This document shows, piece after piece, positions 1 through 8,640 of a DNA stretch of 64,000 bases. Position 1 is the stretch's first letter, and each line of letters begins with the position of its first letter. Below the pieces are notes generated by a model that was not told the origin of the DNA, ran no database searches, and saw only the letters and a program-made list of their open reading frames with translations. Position numbers and translations under genes: made by a program. The DNA is from RDYJ01 sp034931405 (lineage in GTDB: Bacteria; Cyanobacteriota; Cyanobacteriia; Cyanobacteriales; Nostocaceae), in assembly GCF_034931405.1 (NCBI RefSeq), contig NZ_JAYGHA010000007.1, positions 1 to 64,000 of the forward strand, read 5' to 3'.

Positions 1-10
1 GGTCTATTTT

Positions 11-52
11 TTTACAAACCCCTTCATTGCAATAATGAGGGGGTTTGTTTTT
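11..52. terminator. strong intrinsic terminator, probably bidirectional
   Basis: A 15-bp stem (14-28 with 34-48, one G-T wobble) closes on the 5-nt loop GCAAT. It has a T tract on the right (49-52) and another on the left (7-13), so it could stop transcription from both sides. The gene it ends on the left lies outside the window. Confidence 0.85.
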
Positions 53-260
53 GGCTAAAGCCTAATTACAATATGAGAAGTTTTATGTTTTTTTACTCAG
101 TAATACCTAATCAATTTTACTCGAGTTTTTCCACGACTTAGCAACTCCTAAGTATCTAAAGTATCTAAAAAATTCTTCTATATTAAGAAATGTTGTCAAG
201 CATGGCTGCAATATTATACAATGTTAAAATTGATAGCAGTAAAATTATAAATAATTTAAT

Positions 261-2162
261 ATGGCAATTATGATACCTCCCTCTCTTCCTAAAAAAGCAA
301 GTGAGGGAGAAAAAAGAATATACAATATTCTCAAAAATAAGCTGTCAGATAATTTCTATGTTTGGTATGAACCTAGAATAGATGGCCGTTATCCTGACTT
401 TATTATTTTGTCCCCTGATTTTGGATTACTTGTTATAGAAGTTAAAGGATGGTATCTCAAACACATACTTAAAGCTTCCTATGATAGTTTTGAAATAGAG
501 AATAATCAAAATGATTTAGAGACAATTGAAAAACAGAAATCTCCTTTACGTCAAGGTAAAGATTATCTTGACAAATTATTAAATCTTCTCAAAAAATCTA
601 GAGTATTAACTAACCAATCAGGCAAATACCAAGGAAGTTTATGTTTTCCTATTGGTGTTGGTGCAGTTATGTCTAACTTAACCTATGAACAAGCTGATAA
701 AAATAATTTAACTGATGTACTACCAATTAAAAGTGTAATTTATCGTGATGAATTATTGACATGGGAAAAAGATGATATTCAAGAAAAAACAATTATCCAG
801 CGTTTTCAAGAAATGTTTGGAATTAACTTTGTTTTTTCTCCTTTAACACCTGATCAGATTAGTACCATCAAAGGAATTATATATCCTGAAATTGTTATTA
901 GACAAGAAAAAGCTACATTAAAAAGTGTTAATTCTGAATTTTCAATTTTACCAAGCGATATTATATTAACAACATTAGACAGTAAACAAGAATCTTTGGC
1001 TAAAAGTATAGGAGATGGTCATCGTATCTTCTTTGGTGTGTCTGGTTCAGGGAAAACCCTATTGTTAATCTCACGTGCTAAATACTTAATCAACCAAAAT
1101 CATAATGCAAGAATATTAATACTGTGTTTCAACGTATGTTTAGCAGCCTACATAAAATCAGTTTTTCATCAAGATTCACAAAATAAGCATTATCAAAATA
1201 TTGAAGTCAGAAATTTTGATGACTGGGCAAAATCTGTATTAGGTAGATTACCCAGTCAAGTCCAAGGAAATCGGGATGAATATACAGGTAAAATAGTTAT
1301 TGATAAATTATCTGAATATTCACTAGAACAAAAATGGGATGCCATTTTTATTGATGAAGCGCATACTTTTGTTCCTATTTGGTTTCAGTGTTGTGTTAAT
1401 GCTCTGAAAGATAGTGAAAATGGTGATTTAATGATTGTTGCAGATGGCAACCAAAGCCTTTATAAAAGGTCTAATTTTAAGTGGACAGATGTAGGAATTA
1501 AAGCACAAGGCCGCACTATAAGCAAGAAATTTGACTTAGACAAAAACTATCGTAACACTCATCAAATTCTATCATCTGCTTTGAATGTTTTAAACCGTGT
1601 CTCTGATTTAGTTGAACCTTTAGAAGATGATGATATAACTTTCCCTCTGGTTAAACCCGATTTAGCATTGAGACAGGGGGATAAACCAAAAATTTATATA
1701 AGCAGCACACCTGATGAACAAGAGAAATCTATTATATCAACTATCCATTCTTTAAAATTATTAAATATTGATAATCGTGATATAGCTATTTTATATAGAC
1801 AAGCAGGTCAGGAATATCTACAAAGATTAAATGGTATTATTCAACAACTAAATCATCAAGGTATATCAACTTATTGGGTTAATCAAAATGATAATTCTAA
1901 GAGACAATATAACCGAGAAAGAGAAGGTGTCAGAATTATAACTATGCTTTCATCTCTTGGTTTAGAGTTTAAAGCAGTATTATTAATTTGGTTAGAACAG
2001 TTTGATGATTCTATTGGTAAAAAAGACGCTGAAATTTTAGCAAGAAGACAGATTTATGTTGCAATGACTCGCGCTCAGGAATATTTAAGTTTATATATTA
2101 ATAATCAATCTAAACTAACATCGGAATTAAAGAATAATTTAAATTTTGACATATTCAATTAA
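261..2162 (+). CDS. NERD-domain superfamily I helicase-like protein
   Basis: This 633-residue protein joins a nuclease-related (NERD) domain to a UvrD/Rep-like helicase core. The N-terminal part (about residues 14-130) has the restriction-like pattern D46...E60-V-K62. Walker A is GVSGSGKT at 259-266 and Walker B is FIDEAH at about 363-368. The C-terminus carries the UvrD_C-like motif YVAMTRAQEYLSL near residue 605. NERD-helicases are predicted to act on DNA or RNA and often occur in accessory or defence regions; the target is unknown. The ATG at 261 is used, although the ATG at 270 is also possible; neither has a clear Shine-Dalgarno. The next gene starts 32 bp downstream in the same direction, so the two probably form an operon. 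Domain calls are from motifs only. Confidence 0.85.
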   Translation: MAIMIPPSLPKKASEGEKRIYNILKNKLSDNFYVWYEPRIDGRYPDFIILSPDFGLLVIEVKGWYLKHILKASYDSFEIENNQNDLETIEKQKSPLRQGKDYLDKLLNLLKKSRVLTNQSGKYQGSLCFPIGVGAVMSNLTYEQADKNNLTDVLPIKSVIYRDELLTWEKDDIQEKTIIQRFQEMFGINFVFSPLTPDQISTIKGIIYPEIVIRQEKATLKSVNSEFSILPSDIILTTLDSKQESLAKSIGDGHRIFFGVSGSGKTLLLISRAKYLINQNHNARILILCFNVCLAAYIKSVFHQDSQNKHYQNIEVRNFDDWAKSVLGRLPSQVQGNRDEYTGKIVIDKLSEYSLEQKWDAIFIDEAHTFVPIWFQCCVNALKDSENGDLMIVADGNQSLYKRSNFKWTDVGIKAQGRTISKKFDLDKNYRNTHQILSSALNVLNRVSDLVEPLEDDDITFPLVKPDLALRQGDKPKIYISSTPDEQEKSIISTIHSLKLLNIDNRDIAILYRQAGQEYLQRLNGIIQQLNHQGISTYWVNQNDNSKRQYNREREGVRIITMLSSLGLEFKAVLLIWLEQFDDSIGKKDAEILARRQIYVAMTRAQEYLSLYINNQSKLTSELKNNLNFDIFN

Positions 2163-2194
2163 TAGAAATATTACTGTATCAGGGATTAATCATT

Positions 2195-3472
2195 ATGAAT
2201 GAAAATGAATTAATGAACACTGCAAATGAACTACTTAAACAACAGCAATGGAAGGAAGCAGGAACACTTTTTCGGCAAGTATGGGAAAATGAAAATAATG
2301 CTTATGCTGCAAGTCGTTATCTCAAATGTTTACGTAAAGCTGGTTATGCTTCAGCCTCTATTAAACAAGGAAATAAAGCACTTAATCAATTTCCTGGTAA
2401 TAAATATATTAAAAATGAATTAGTTTGGGCATATTATGATGATACTATTAAACCCGAAGAATCTAAAGAAAATTTATACCAACTAATAGAATCAGCAAAA
2501 ATAATTTTAAGTTTACAGCCAGATAGTTTAGCTAAAGAATTAACTGTTTTTGCTGTGATTAAAGCTGCTAAACAAAAAGAAAAGTGGGATATTGTCTTGG
2601 AATGGTGTAATGTACTAAAACCAGAAGAATTGAATGATGAACCAACAATTATTGATGGTAGAAGAGGCAGGTCTAGAAAGGAGCAATGGTTTTTCGCTAA
2701 GGTAAAAAGTCTGATTGAACTTGAATTATGGAAAGAAGCTCGTGTTTGTGCATTAGCAGCAATTAAAGTTTATCCCAAAGAAATGAATTTTTACCGATTT
2801 TCTGCTGGAGCATTAGCTAATCTAGGAGAAGAAGAAAAAGCTATTCTTGAGTTGCAGGATATCCTACTAAAACATCGAGAAGAATGGTATATTTACCAGG
2901 ATTTATCAGATATATATTTAAGTATTAATCAGCCAGAAACAGCCCTAAAGTTTGCTTGTCAAGCAGCATTATCTCCAGGAGAAGATAAAATAAAAGTTAC
3001 TTTATATGAAAAAATTTGTCAGCAAAGCTTATTATTAGGAAAGTTAGAAATGTCTGCACAACATTTAGAACTATCTAAAGCAATTCGAGAAAGAGAGGGG
3101 TGGAAAGTCAAAGATACCTTACAACAATTACAAACAAAAATTAACCAAGAAATCACTAATCAGCAATTAACATTTACTCAATTTGAGGGAGATATTACTA
3201 AATTAAATCAAATATGTCGAAAATACTGGAAGGAAATTTTATATGAGGATATTCCCCGTTATTGCGGTACAATTGAATCATTACCACCTAATCAAGCGCA
3301 TGGATGGATTATAGATGATACTGGAAATCGTGTCTTCTTCTTACAAAAGGATTTACCTAAATTTTTGCGTAAAGAAAATCAAAGAGTAAGTTTTATTTTA
3401 CAAGAAAGTTATGATAGAAAAAGAGATAGAAAATCATTTAAAGCCGCAGATTTTCAAATACAAAAACAATAA
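2195..3472 (+). CDS. TPR-like protein with C-terminal cold-shock-like domain
   Basis: This 425-residue protein is alpha-helical and TPR-like over about residues 1-300, with repeated patterns of the type LxxxQQWKEAxxLFRQ and degenerate 34-residue units. The last 70 residues resemble a cold-shock or S1-type fold: GTIESL, then GWIIDDTGNRVFFL, then a charged end. That pattern of G-x-I, a GWI strand and a VFF strand suggests nucleic-acid binding. It follows the NERD-helicase by 32 bp and is probably co-transcribed, so it may be an adaptor or RNA/DNA-binding partner of the helicase. AGGGA lies about 10 nt before the ATG. The exact family was not recognised; the TPR call is firmer than the cold-shock call. 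Confidence 0.75.
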   Translation: MNENELMNTANELLKQQQWKEAGTLFRQVWENENNAYAASRYLKCLRKAGYASASIKQGNKALNQFPGNKYIKNELVWAYYDDTIKPEESKENLYQLIESAKIILSLQPDSLAKELTVFAVIKAAKQKEKWDIVLEWCNVLKPEELNDEPTIIDGRRGRSRKEQWFFAKVKSLIELELWKEARVCALAAIKVYPKEMNFYRFSAGALANLGEEEKAILELQDILLKHREEWYIYQDLSDIYLSINQPETALKFACQAALSPGEDKIKVTLYEKICQQSLLLGKLEMSAQHLELSKAIREREGWKVKDTLQQLQTKINQEITNQQLTFTQFEGDITKLNQICRKYWKEILYEDIPRYCGTIESLPPNQAHGWIIDDTGNRVFFLQKDLPKFLRKENQRVSFILQESYDRKRDRKSFKAADFQIQKQ

Positions 3473-3540
3473 TTTATCGAAGGGAATATGTGAGCAATTT
3501 TTGTCAAGATAATGAAAGATGAAACTACTTAGGTGAGATA

Positions 3541-3571
3541 GATCCCGGACTTATTCAAGAAGTCGGGGATC
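3541..3571. terminator. palindromic repeat GATCCCSGACTT, probable shared terminator
   Basis: The arms 3541-3552 and 3560-3571 form a 12-bp stem with one mismatch in the middle. It lies between the convergent genes ending at 3472 and 3589. It belongs to a dispersed family with the core GATCCCCGACTT; other copies are at 15056-15093, 37218-37246 and 55709-55777. It lacks a good T tract, so the terminator role is inferred from its position. Confidence 0.6.
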
Positions 3572-3588
3572 TAAACGTCTATCTTCAC

Positions 3589-4371
3589 CTAACTTGAAGC
3601 ACTTGTATAAAACCTTAAAGCAAACCGCCAAAACCAGGTAGAAACAAATAATAACACCACCGCTAAAAATACAGCACCTATTAACCAAGTTAAATTACCT
3701 TGACCTAACATTGCTTGGGCGGGAACTGTCGTTAAAAAAGCTACTGGAACTACAAAGGTAAAGAAAACACGGTAAGTAGCTGGATAAGCTACAATCGGGT
3801 ATCTACCAGCTTCTAATAAACCTCTTAATACCTCAGTGGCATTGTATATTTTCACAAACCAAATGCTAGTAGCTCCCAGCATAAACCAGAGACTGTAAAG
3901 AATGACCAAGCCGCAAACCAAAGGAAATATACTCACTAAATAGTCATCTATACCTAAACCCAGGCGTTTACCTGCATAGCCAATGATGATACAGGCAAAG
4001 ATTAAATCTGGTAATCCCCACGGTGATAGGGTGTGGGTAGAAAGCCAAAATTGACTGCGGATGGGTTTTAATAATACAAAATCTAATGTCCCTTCTTGAA
4101 CATGACGGACAATGCGGTTTAAGTTGGGAGCGAGGAATGTGGCTGAAAAACCTTGCAGGAGCGTGAAAATTCCTAAAACTATTAAAGCTGCATCCCAAGA
4201 CCATCCGGGAAAGGTGTAACCTGTGCGATAAAACAAGAATAAGCTGAAAATACTGCCGACAAGATTTCCTAAGCTGCTGAGGGTAGCGATGATGAAGTTG
4301 AGACGATATTCCATCTCTGCGGAAATGGCTGCACTCCAAAAAAGTCTGATTACTTTCAAGTATCTTTGCAT
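3589..4371 (-). CDS. ABC-2 type transporter permease (DUF990-like)
   Basis: This 260-residue membrane protein has about six hydrophobic segments and the layout of the ABC-2/DUF990 permease family. A conserved-looking cytoplasmic stretch reads HVQEGTLDFVLLKPIRSQFW (about residues 90-110). Such permeases normally work with an ATP-binding subunit and a second permease in export across the plasma membrane. No partner gene is adjacent: the neighbours are unrelated and convergent or divergent, so the ATPase must be encoded elsewhere. The substrate is unknown. The ATG at 4371 gives a full-length product that begins MQRYLKVIRLFW. Confidence 0.8.
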   Translation of the reverse strand: MQRYLKVIRLFWSAAISAEMEYRLNFIIATLSSLGNLVGSIFSLFLFYRTGYTFPGWSWDAALIVLGIFTLLQGFSATFLAPNLNRIVRHVQEGTLDFVLLKPIRSQFWLSTHTLSPWGLPDLIFACIIIGYAGKRLGLGIDDYLVSIFPLVCGLVILYSLWFMLGATSIWFVKIYNATEVLRGLLEAGRYPIVAYPATYRVFFTFVVPVAFLTTVPAQAMLGQGNLTWLIGAVFLAVVLLFVSTWFWRFALRFYTSASS

Positions 4372-4592
4372 TCTTTTTGTTTAACTTCTTACCCACTTCA
4401 TCTAAGATAACTTTATCTCAACTTCATACGGTTTTTTAATTTTACCGATTGCATAAGGTTAAGATGTTGGATGCAACTTCTCGGTTAAGTCTGATTTTAT
4501 GCACGTTGATTTACGACAATTCGGCATTTAATCAAAGAAAATAGTGTGAATAAAGGTTAAAATCTCTTTCTTAGTAATCAGAAAACTTATCT

Positions 4593-5216
4593 ATGGCTAA
4601 ACTGTCTAACGAATTACAACGCTATTTTTTTGAAGAAGAAAGACCTGATAAAGTAACTTTGGCGGATATTTTGTTACTAGCTGGGGAAAGAATTTTTGGC
4701 TTTTTGCTGGTAATTTTGTCTTTACCTTCAGCTTTACCAGTACCTGCACCTGGTTACTCAACACCTTTTGGTATTCTAATTTTTATTTTGGCTGTACAGT
4801 TAATAGCAGGTGCAAAAACCCCTTGGCTACCTCAAAAAATGCTTAATCATCAGATTCAACTTTCTACAGTTCAGGGGTTTCTGAAAGCGGGACTGCCTTG
4901 GTTGCGAAGAATTGAAGCGATCGCTCGTCCGCGTTTATCTTATATTTGTACCACATTACCAGGTAGAATCACCATTGGCTGTGCGATCGCTCTGATGGCA
5001 ATTTCAATGATGATTCCCATCCCTGGAACTAATACTTTACCCGCAATGGGCATTTTCGTGACAGCCTTTGGCTTGTCAGAAGATGATGGTGCTATTAGCT
5101 TAGGCGGTTTAGTGTTGTGTTTGATGGGAGGGATTTTAACAACATCAATTTTATTAGCTTTGGTTTGGGGTGGTTCTAGTCTGTTGGATGTGATCAAAAC
5201 TTGGTTGGGACGGTAG
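4593..5216 (+). CDS. ExoD family membrane protein
   Basis: This 207-residue protein matches the ExoD family, named for a rhizobial exopolysaccharide-synthesis locus. It begins with a soluble helix and LADILLLAGERIFGFLLVIL, followed by the characteristic SLPSALPVPAPGYSTPFG segment (about residues 43-60). Three or four membrane segments follow, with another glycine/proline-rich turn (MIPIPGTNTLPAMG). The molecular role of the family is not established; a link to exopolysaccharide or envelope is by name only. The length is typical. No good Shine-Dalgarno is visible before the ATG. It is followed by a heptamer repeat and an ABC exporter in the same direction. Confidence 0.85.
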   Translation: MAKLSNELQRYFFEEERPDKVTLADILLLAGERIFGFLLVILSLPSALPVPAPGYSTPFGILIFILAVQLIAGAKTPWLPQKMLNHQIQLSTVQGFLKAGLPWLRRIEAIARPRLSYICTTLPGRITIGCAIALMAISMMIPIPGTNTLPAMGIFVTAFGLSEDDGAISLGGLVLCLMGGILTTSILLALVWGGSSLLDVIKTWLGR

Positions 5217-5250
5217 GTGACTGGTGACTGGGAGGATGAATAACCTCATG

Positions 5251-5292
5251 ACTAAAGACTAAAGACTAAAGACTAATGACTAATGACTAATG
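5251..5292 (+). repeat. heptameric tandem repeat (ACTAAAG/ACTAATG) containing a start codon
   Basis: Three copies of ACTAAAG are followed by three of ACTAATG (5251-5292), a short tandem repeat of the cyanobacterial type. The last unit supplies the ATG (5290-5292) used by the ABC exporter. The earlier ATGs in the repeat are each followed at once by stop codons in the pattern ATGACTAATGA. Confidence 0.9.
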
Positions 5293-7020
5293 ACTAAAAA
5301 ACGTTCTAATTATTGGTTACTTGTACCCTATCTCCGCACCCAGTGGGAAACCATCGCTAAGGGATTTGTCGGTATTGTAGGATATGTGCTGGCTACGTTA
5401 ACGCTGATTAATTTGGCGGGTAAATTGGCGGTTCCCTTTGGACAGGGTAATGTAGTAGCGATCGCTCAATTAACGGGTATCTGTGCTTTAGTATTTCTAG
5501 TGCGGGGTTTTTTCCAATCTGTACAAGATTTATACATGGCTAGGGCAGCTTTAAGGGTTGCTTTTCATCTGCGTCAAAAGGTTTATTCACATTTGCAAAA
5601 ACTCAATCTCAGCTATTTTGAAACTGCAAAAGCTGGTGATTTATCTTATCGTCTCACCGAAGATGTGGACAGAGTTGGAGAAGTTGTCAATAAGCTATTT
5701 CATGATTTTGTTCCCTGCGTTTTGCAGTTGGTTGCTATTCCCATTTACATGATTTATTTGAATTGGCAATTAACTTTAGCTACAGTGATTGTAGCACCAA
5801 TTATGGGAGTTTTAATTGGTTGGTTTGGGGAACGTTTACGTAAATATTCCCTCAAAAGTCAAAATCGTATTTCCGATTTATCAGCTATCTTAACAGAAGT
5901 TTTTAGCGGTATTCGTTTGATCCAAGCTTTTGCAGCAGAAAACTACGAAATTGCTAGATTTAGCCATGAAGCTGAACGTAGTTTAAAAGCTAAATATTCA
6001 GCAGAAAAATTAAAAGCAATTCAAATTCCCATTGTCGGTTTTTTAGAAGCTTTGAGCGCGTTATCTTTGCTCATGGTAGGAACATGGCAAATTTCTCAAA
6101 ACAATTTAACTGTAGGAGCTTTTTTCAGTTATTTAGCAGCAGCAGCTTTGTTAATTGATCCTATCGGTCATACTACCAATAACTATAACGAATTTAAGCA
6201 AGGTGAGGCTTCAGTTGATAGAGTATTTGAGTTATTAGCTATTCAACCGACGGTATTAGAAAAACCAATTGCCATTACTCTTCCATCTGTAAATGGCAAA
6301 GTTGAATATCGTGATGTTACCTTCTCTTATAAACCTGGTGAACTGGTATTAAATAATATTAGTTTATTAGTAATGCCAGGACAAGCGATCGCACTTGTGG
6401 GTGCTTCCGGTGCTGGTAAAACTACTTTTGTAAATCTGTTACCGCGATTCTATGATCCTGAATTTGGGGAAATTTTTATAGATGATGTCAATATTCGAGA
6501 TGTGACATTAAATAGTTTAAGAAAACAAATTGGTATAGTTCCCCAAGAAACAATTATGTTTTCAGGAACTATAGCCCAAAATATTGCTTTTGGACAGGAT
6601 ACTTTTGAGATGAAAGCAGTGGAAGAAGCCGCAAAAATTGCTAATGCTCATCAATTTATTATGCAATTACCCGAAGGTTATCAAACTTGGGTAGGTGAAC
6701 GAGGTGTGAATTTATCAGGAGGACAAAGACAGAGAATTGCGATCGCCCGTGCTGTACTATTAAACCCGCAAATTTTGATACTTGATGAAGCGACATCGGC
6801 ATTAGATTCTGAGTCAGAAGCTTTGGTACAGGAGGCTTTAGAAAGATTGATGAAAAATCGTACTGTGTTAATTATTGCTCACAGATTATCGACAGTGAGA
6901 AAATGCGATCGGATTTTGGTTTTAGAAAAAGGGCAAATTGTCGAGTCAGGAAATCATGAAGAATTGTTAGCTTTAGAAGGGAGATATGCGCGATTTTATG
7001 CTCAACAGTTTAATGTTTAA
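5290..7020 (+). CDS. MsbA-type ABC exporter, permease and ATPase fused
   Basis: This 576-residue half-transporter has a six-helix membrane domain (about residues 1-315) and a C-terminal nucleotide-binding domain. The ATPase shows Walker A GASGAGKT, Q-loop GIVPQET, signature LSGGQRQR, Walker B ILILDEATSALD and the H-loop histidine in IIAHRLSTV. It should act as a homodimer exporting a lipid, polysaccharide precursor or peptide. It resembles the HepA/MsbA group used for heterocyst and envelope polysaccharides, but I cannot assign it to HepA. The start codon lies in the last unit of a heptamer repeat and has no Shine-Dalgarno. All catalytic motifs are intact. Confidence 0.9.
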   Translation: MTKKRSNYWLLVPYLRTQWETIAKGFVGIVGYVLATLTLINLAGKLAVPFGQGNVVAIAQLTGICALVFLVRGFFQSVQDLYMARAALRVAFHLRQKVYSHLQKLNLSYFETAKAGDLSYRLTEDVDRVGEVVNKLFHDFVPCVLQLVAIPIYMIYLNWQLTLATVIVAPIMGVLIGWFGERLRKYSLKSQNRISDLSAILTEVFSGIRLIQAFAAENYEIARFSHEAERSLKAKYSAEKLKAIQIPIVGFLEALSALSLLMVGTWQISQNNLTVGAFFSYLAAAALLIDPIGHTTNNYNEFKQGEASVDRVFELLAIQPTVLEKPIAITLPSVNGKVEYRDVTFSYKPGELVLNNISLLVMPGQAIALVGASGAGKTTFVNLLPRFYDPEFGEIFIDDVNIRDVTLNSLRKQIGIVPQETIMFSGTIAQNIAFGQDTFEMKAVEEAAKIANAHQFIMQLPEGYQTWVGERGVNLSGGQRQRIAIARAVLLNPQILILDEATSALDSESEALVQEALERLMKNRTVLIIAHRLSTVRKCDRILVLEKGQIVESGNHEELLALEGRYARFYAQQFNV

Positions 7021-7076
7021 TTAAGTAAATCTGATATTATCCTAGCTGTATTATCCACTAAGAAAAAGCTGCTAAA

Positions 7077-7315
<239 letters not shown>

Positions 7316-7388
7316 ATTACCGGAGATGTCTATTGGGGAGATGGGTCAGTTATCAGTAATTACTGTTTGCTGTCCCAATCCCTCATCC

Positions 7389-7772
7389 TTAGTAAACTAA
7401 AGGTGCTACATTACGCATTTGTCGTAAAGAATTTATACAAGCAGGACAGTCACAGCCAAACAAATCAACCGCCTTATTACTTTCTTCAATATTGAACTCT
7501 AGCATAAGAACATCATTAGGAGTCAAAGAATCTTCTGCTTGGGCTTGGTACTGTGGAATTTGAGCCAATACGGAAGCTCTAGCACAGACTAAACCTACTT
7601 TATGTTTATTGCGAATGCAAGACAAATTATCTGTACTTTGGGCTGTGCTTTCAGCTGGAAGTTCTACAGCTTGGGCTTTATTTACCATTACACCCATCGT
7701 TAAGAAAGAGCTAATCAACACAGGAGAAGAAAACAAGCTTAGTATAAATTTGTTCATTTTTTTATTTGACAA
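7389..7772 (-). CDS. hypothetical secreted protein with C-terminal CDCPAC motif
   Basis: This 127-residue protein has a signal peptide: basic start MSNKKMNK, a hydrophobic stretch to about residue 30, and a likely cleavage after NKAQA (about residue 35). The mature part is acidic and has cysteines near the middle and the cluster CDCPAC near the C-terminus, followed by INSLRQMRNVAPLVY. The cysteines suggest disulfides or metal binding in the periplasm. I do not recognise the family. It stands alone between two mobile-element remnants. Confidence 0.6.
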   Translation of the reverse strand: MSNKKMNKFILSLFSSPVLISSFLTMGVMVNKAQAVELPAESTAQSTDNLSCIRNKHKVGLVCARASVLAQIPQYQAQAEDSLTPNDVLMLEFNIEESNKAVDLFGCDCPACINSLRQMRNVAPLVY

Positions 7773-7838
7773 AAGTCCTTGAATACTCAGGATAAACGAT
7801 TAATTCTTTCAATTCAAGAGCAGATATATCAGGAATAT

Positions 7839-8113
7839 TGACACTCCCCGGTCTAAAGACACGGGGATTCTGAAGAAGTCCAAAAACGGACTCTTAAAGG
7901 CGTATTTAAAGCGCCACCATAGACTCCATCAAGATTTAATCCCAACGTTGTCTTTACTTTTCTGAAAATATTTGCTGTGGCATTAGCATCAGTATTAACA
8001 TATAGTAATCCTATTTGATTTGTAATTATTGCCAGAGTCAGATATCCGATTTCTCTAAGCTTGTTGTTCATACACAATAAATAAACAAAAAAAATGTCCG
8101 CACGAGCGGACAT
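7839..8113 (-). mobile_element. IS200/IS605-type remnant (deleted element with both hairpins)
   Basis: A perfect 8-bp hairpin, ATGTCCGC-ACGA-GCGGACAT (8094-8113), sits at one end. A CCCCGGTCT/AGAC-A-CGGGG hairpin (7846-7866) preceded by TTGACAC sits at the other. IS200/IS605 elements end in such hairpins rather than in terminal inverted repeats. Only about 275 bp lie between them, so the element is an internal deletion carrying only a scrap of orfB. A second copy of the TTGACAC-hairpin end lies alone at 35099-35131. Confidence 0.55.
7853..8113 (-). pseudogene. remnant of IS605 OrfB/TnpB transposase-associated protein
   Basis: The 86-codon frame ends with a stretch resembling the TnpB C-terminus: NTDANATANIFRKV, the segment after the zinc ribbon whose DxNA(A/S)xNI pattern holds the last RuvC aspartate, and then a proline-rich tail ending ESPCL. 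The first 40 residues look unrelated and the start lies inside the end hairpin. TnpB is normally about 400 residues, so nearly all of it is missing. Nonfunctional. Confidence 0.6.
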
Positions 8114-8640
8114 ATATCAGGGCTTCTGTCACTTTTGTTGGCTACAATCATGTATGAAACATGATGCTTTTATTGTTAATTATAAAAACTAGAATTTCAA
8201 GTATTTATTACTATTTAGCCAGACATAATTACTGGAATTATATCTTTTTTTTGTGAGATTTTAGGAAAAATTACAGATATTTAAGCCGACTATTTATATT
8301 TGGGGTAAGCATATTCTCATGATTTTCTAGAACGAACATATAAATATAAAATGCTCTTAATAAATAGCTAGATTTATTAGATAACAAACATTTGTCTAAC
8401 AGCATAACACAACTAACTAAAATTAGTCGTTTATTTGTAGACATAATTCCAATATTTATTTCTTGGAATTTCTCAAATTTTCTGATATTTTTTACTTACA
8501 ACTTAAATGTGGTCAGGGATAACAGCCGATACAAAAATTCTCACAATTGTTTGTTTTTTATTCCTACTTCATTCTGTAATTGTCGTCACTATTCCTTTGG
8601 GAATATAAATTAGAAATTAGAAATTACACATTAAGACAAA
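8114..8640. other. intergenic region without recognisable gene
   Basis: An AT-rich stretch. I see only a small hairpin (CATGtatgaaaCATG, about 8150-8164) and an AAATTAGA tandem repeat (about 8608-8630) next to the end of cobJ. The only long frame here has no codon-use or protein-family support. Confidence 0.6.

Noticed and set aside
5251..5292. Tandem units looking like a tiny CRISPR array
   Set aside because: Units are 7 bp without spacers; this is a short tandem repeat. The same holds for 59751-59792 and 57050-57094.
5290..7020. Assigning the ABC exporter as HepA
   Set aside because: Motifs are common to all MsbA-type exporters, and the neighbours (ExoD-like) are not diagnostic.
8392..8613. 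A 73-codon frame on the plus strand between the IS remnant and cobJ
   Set aside because: The start lacks a ribosome site, the product is hydrophobic and low in complexity, and nothing resembles a known protein.
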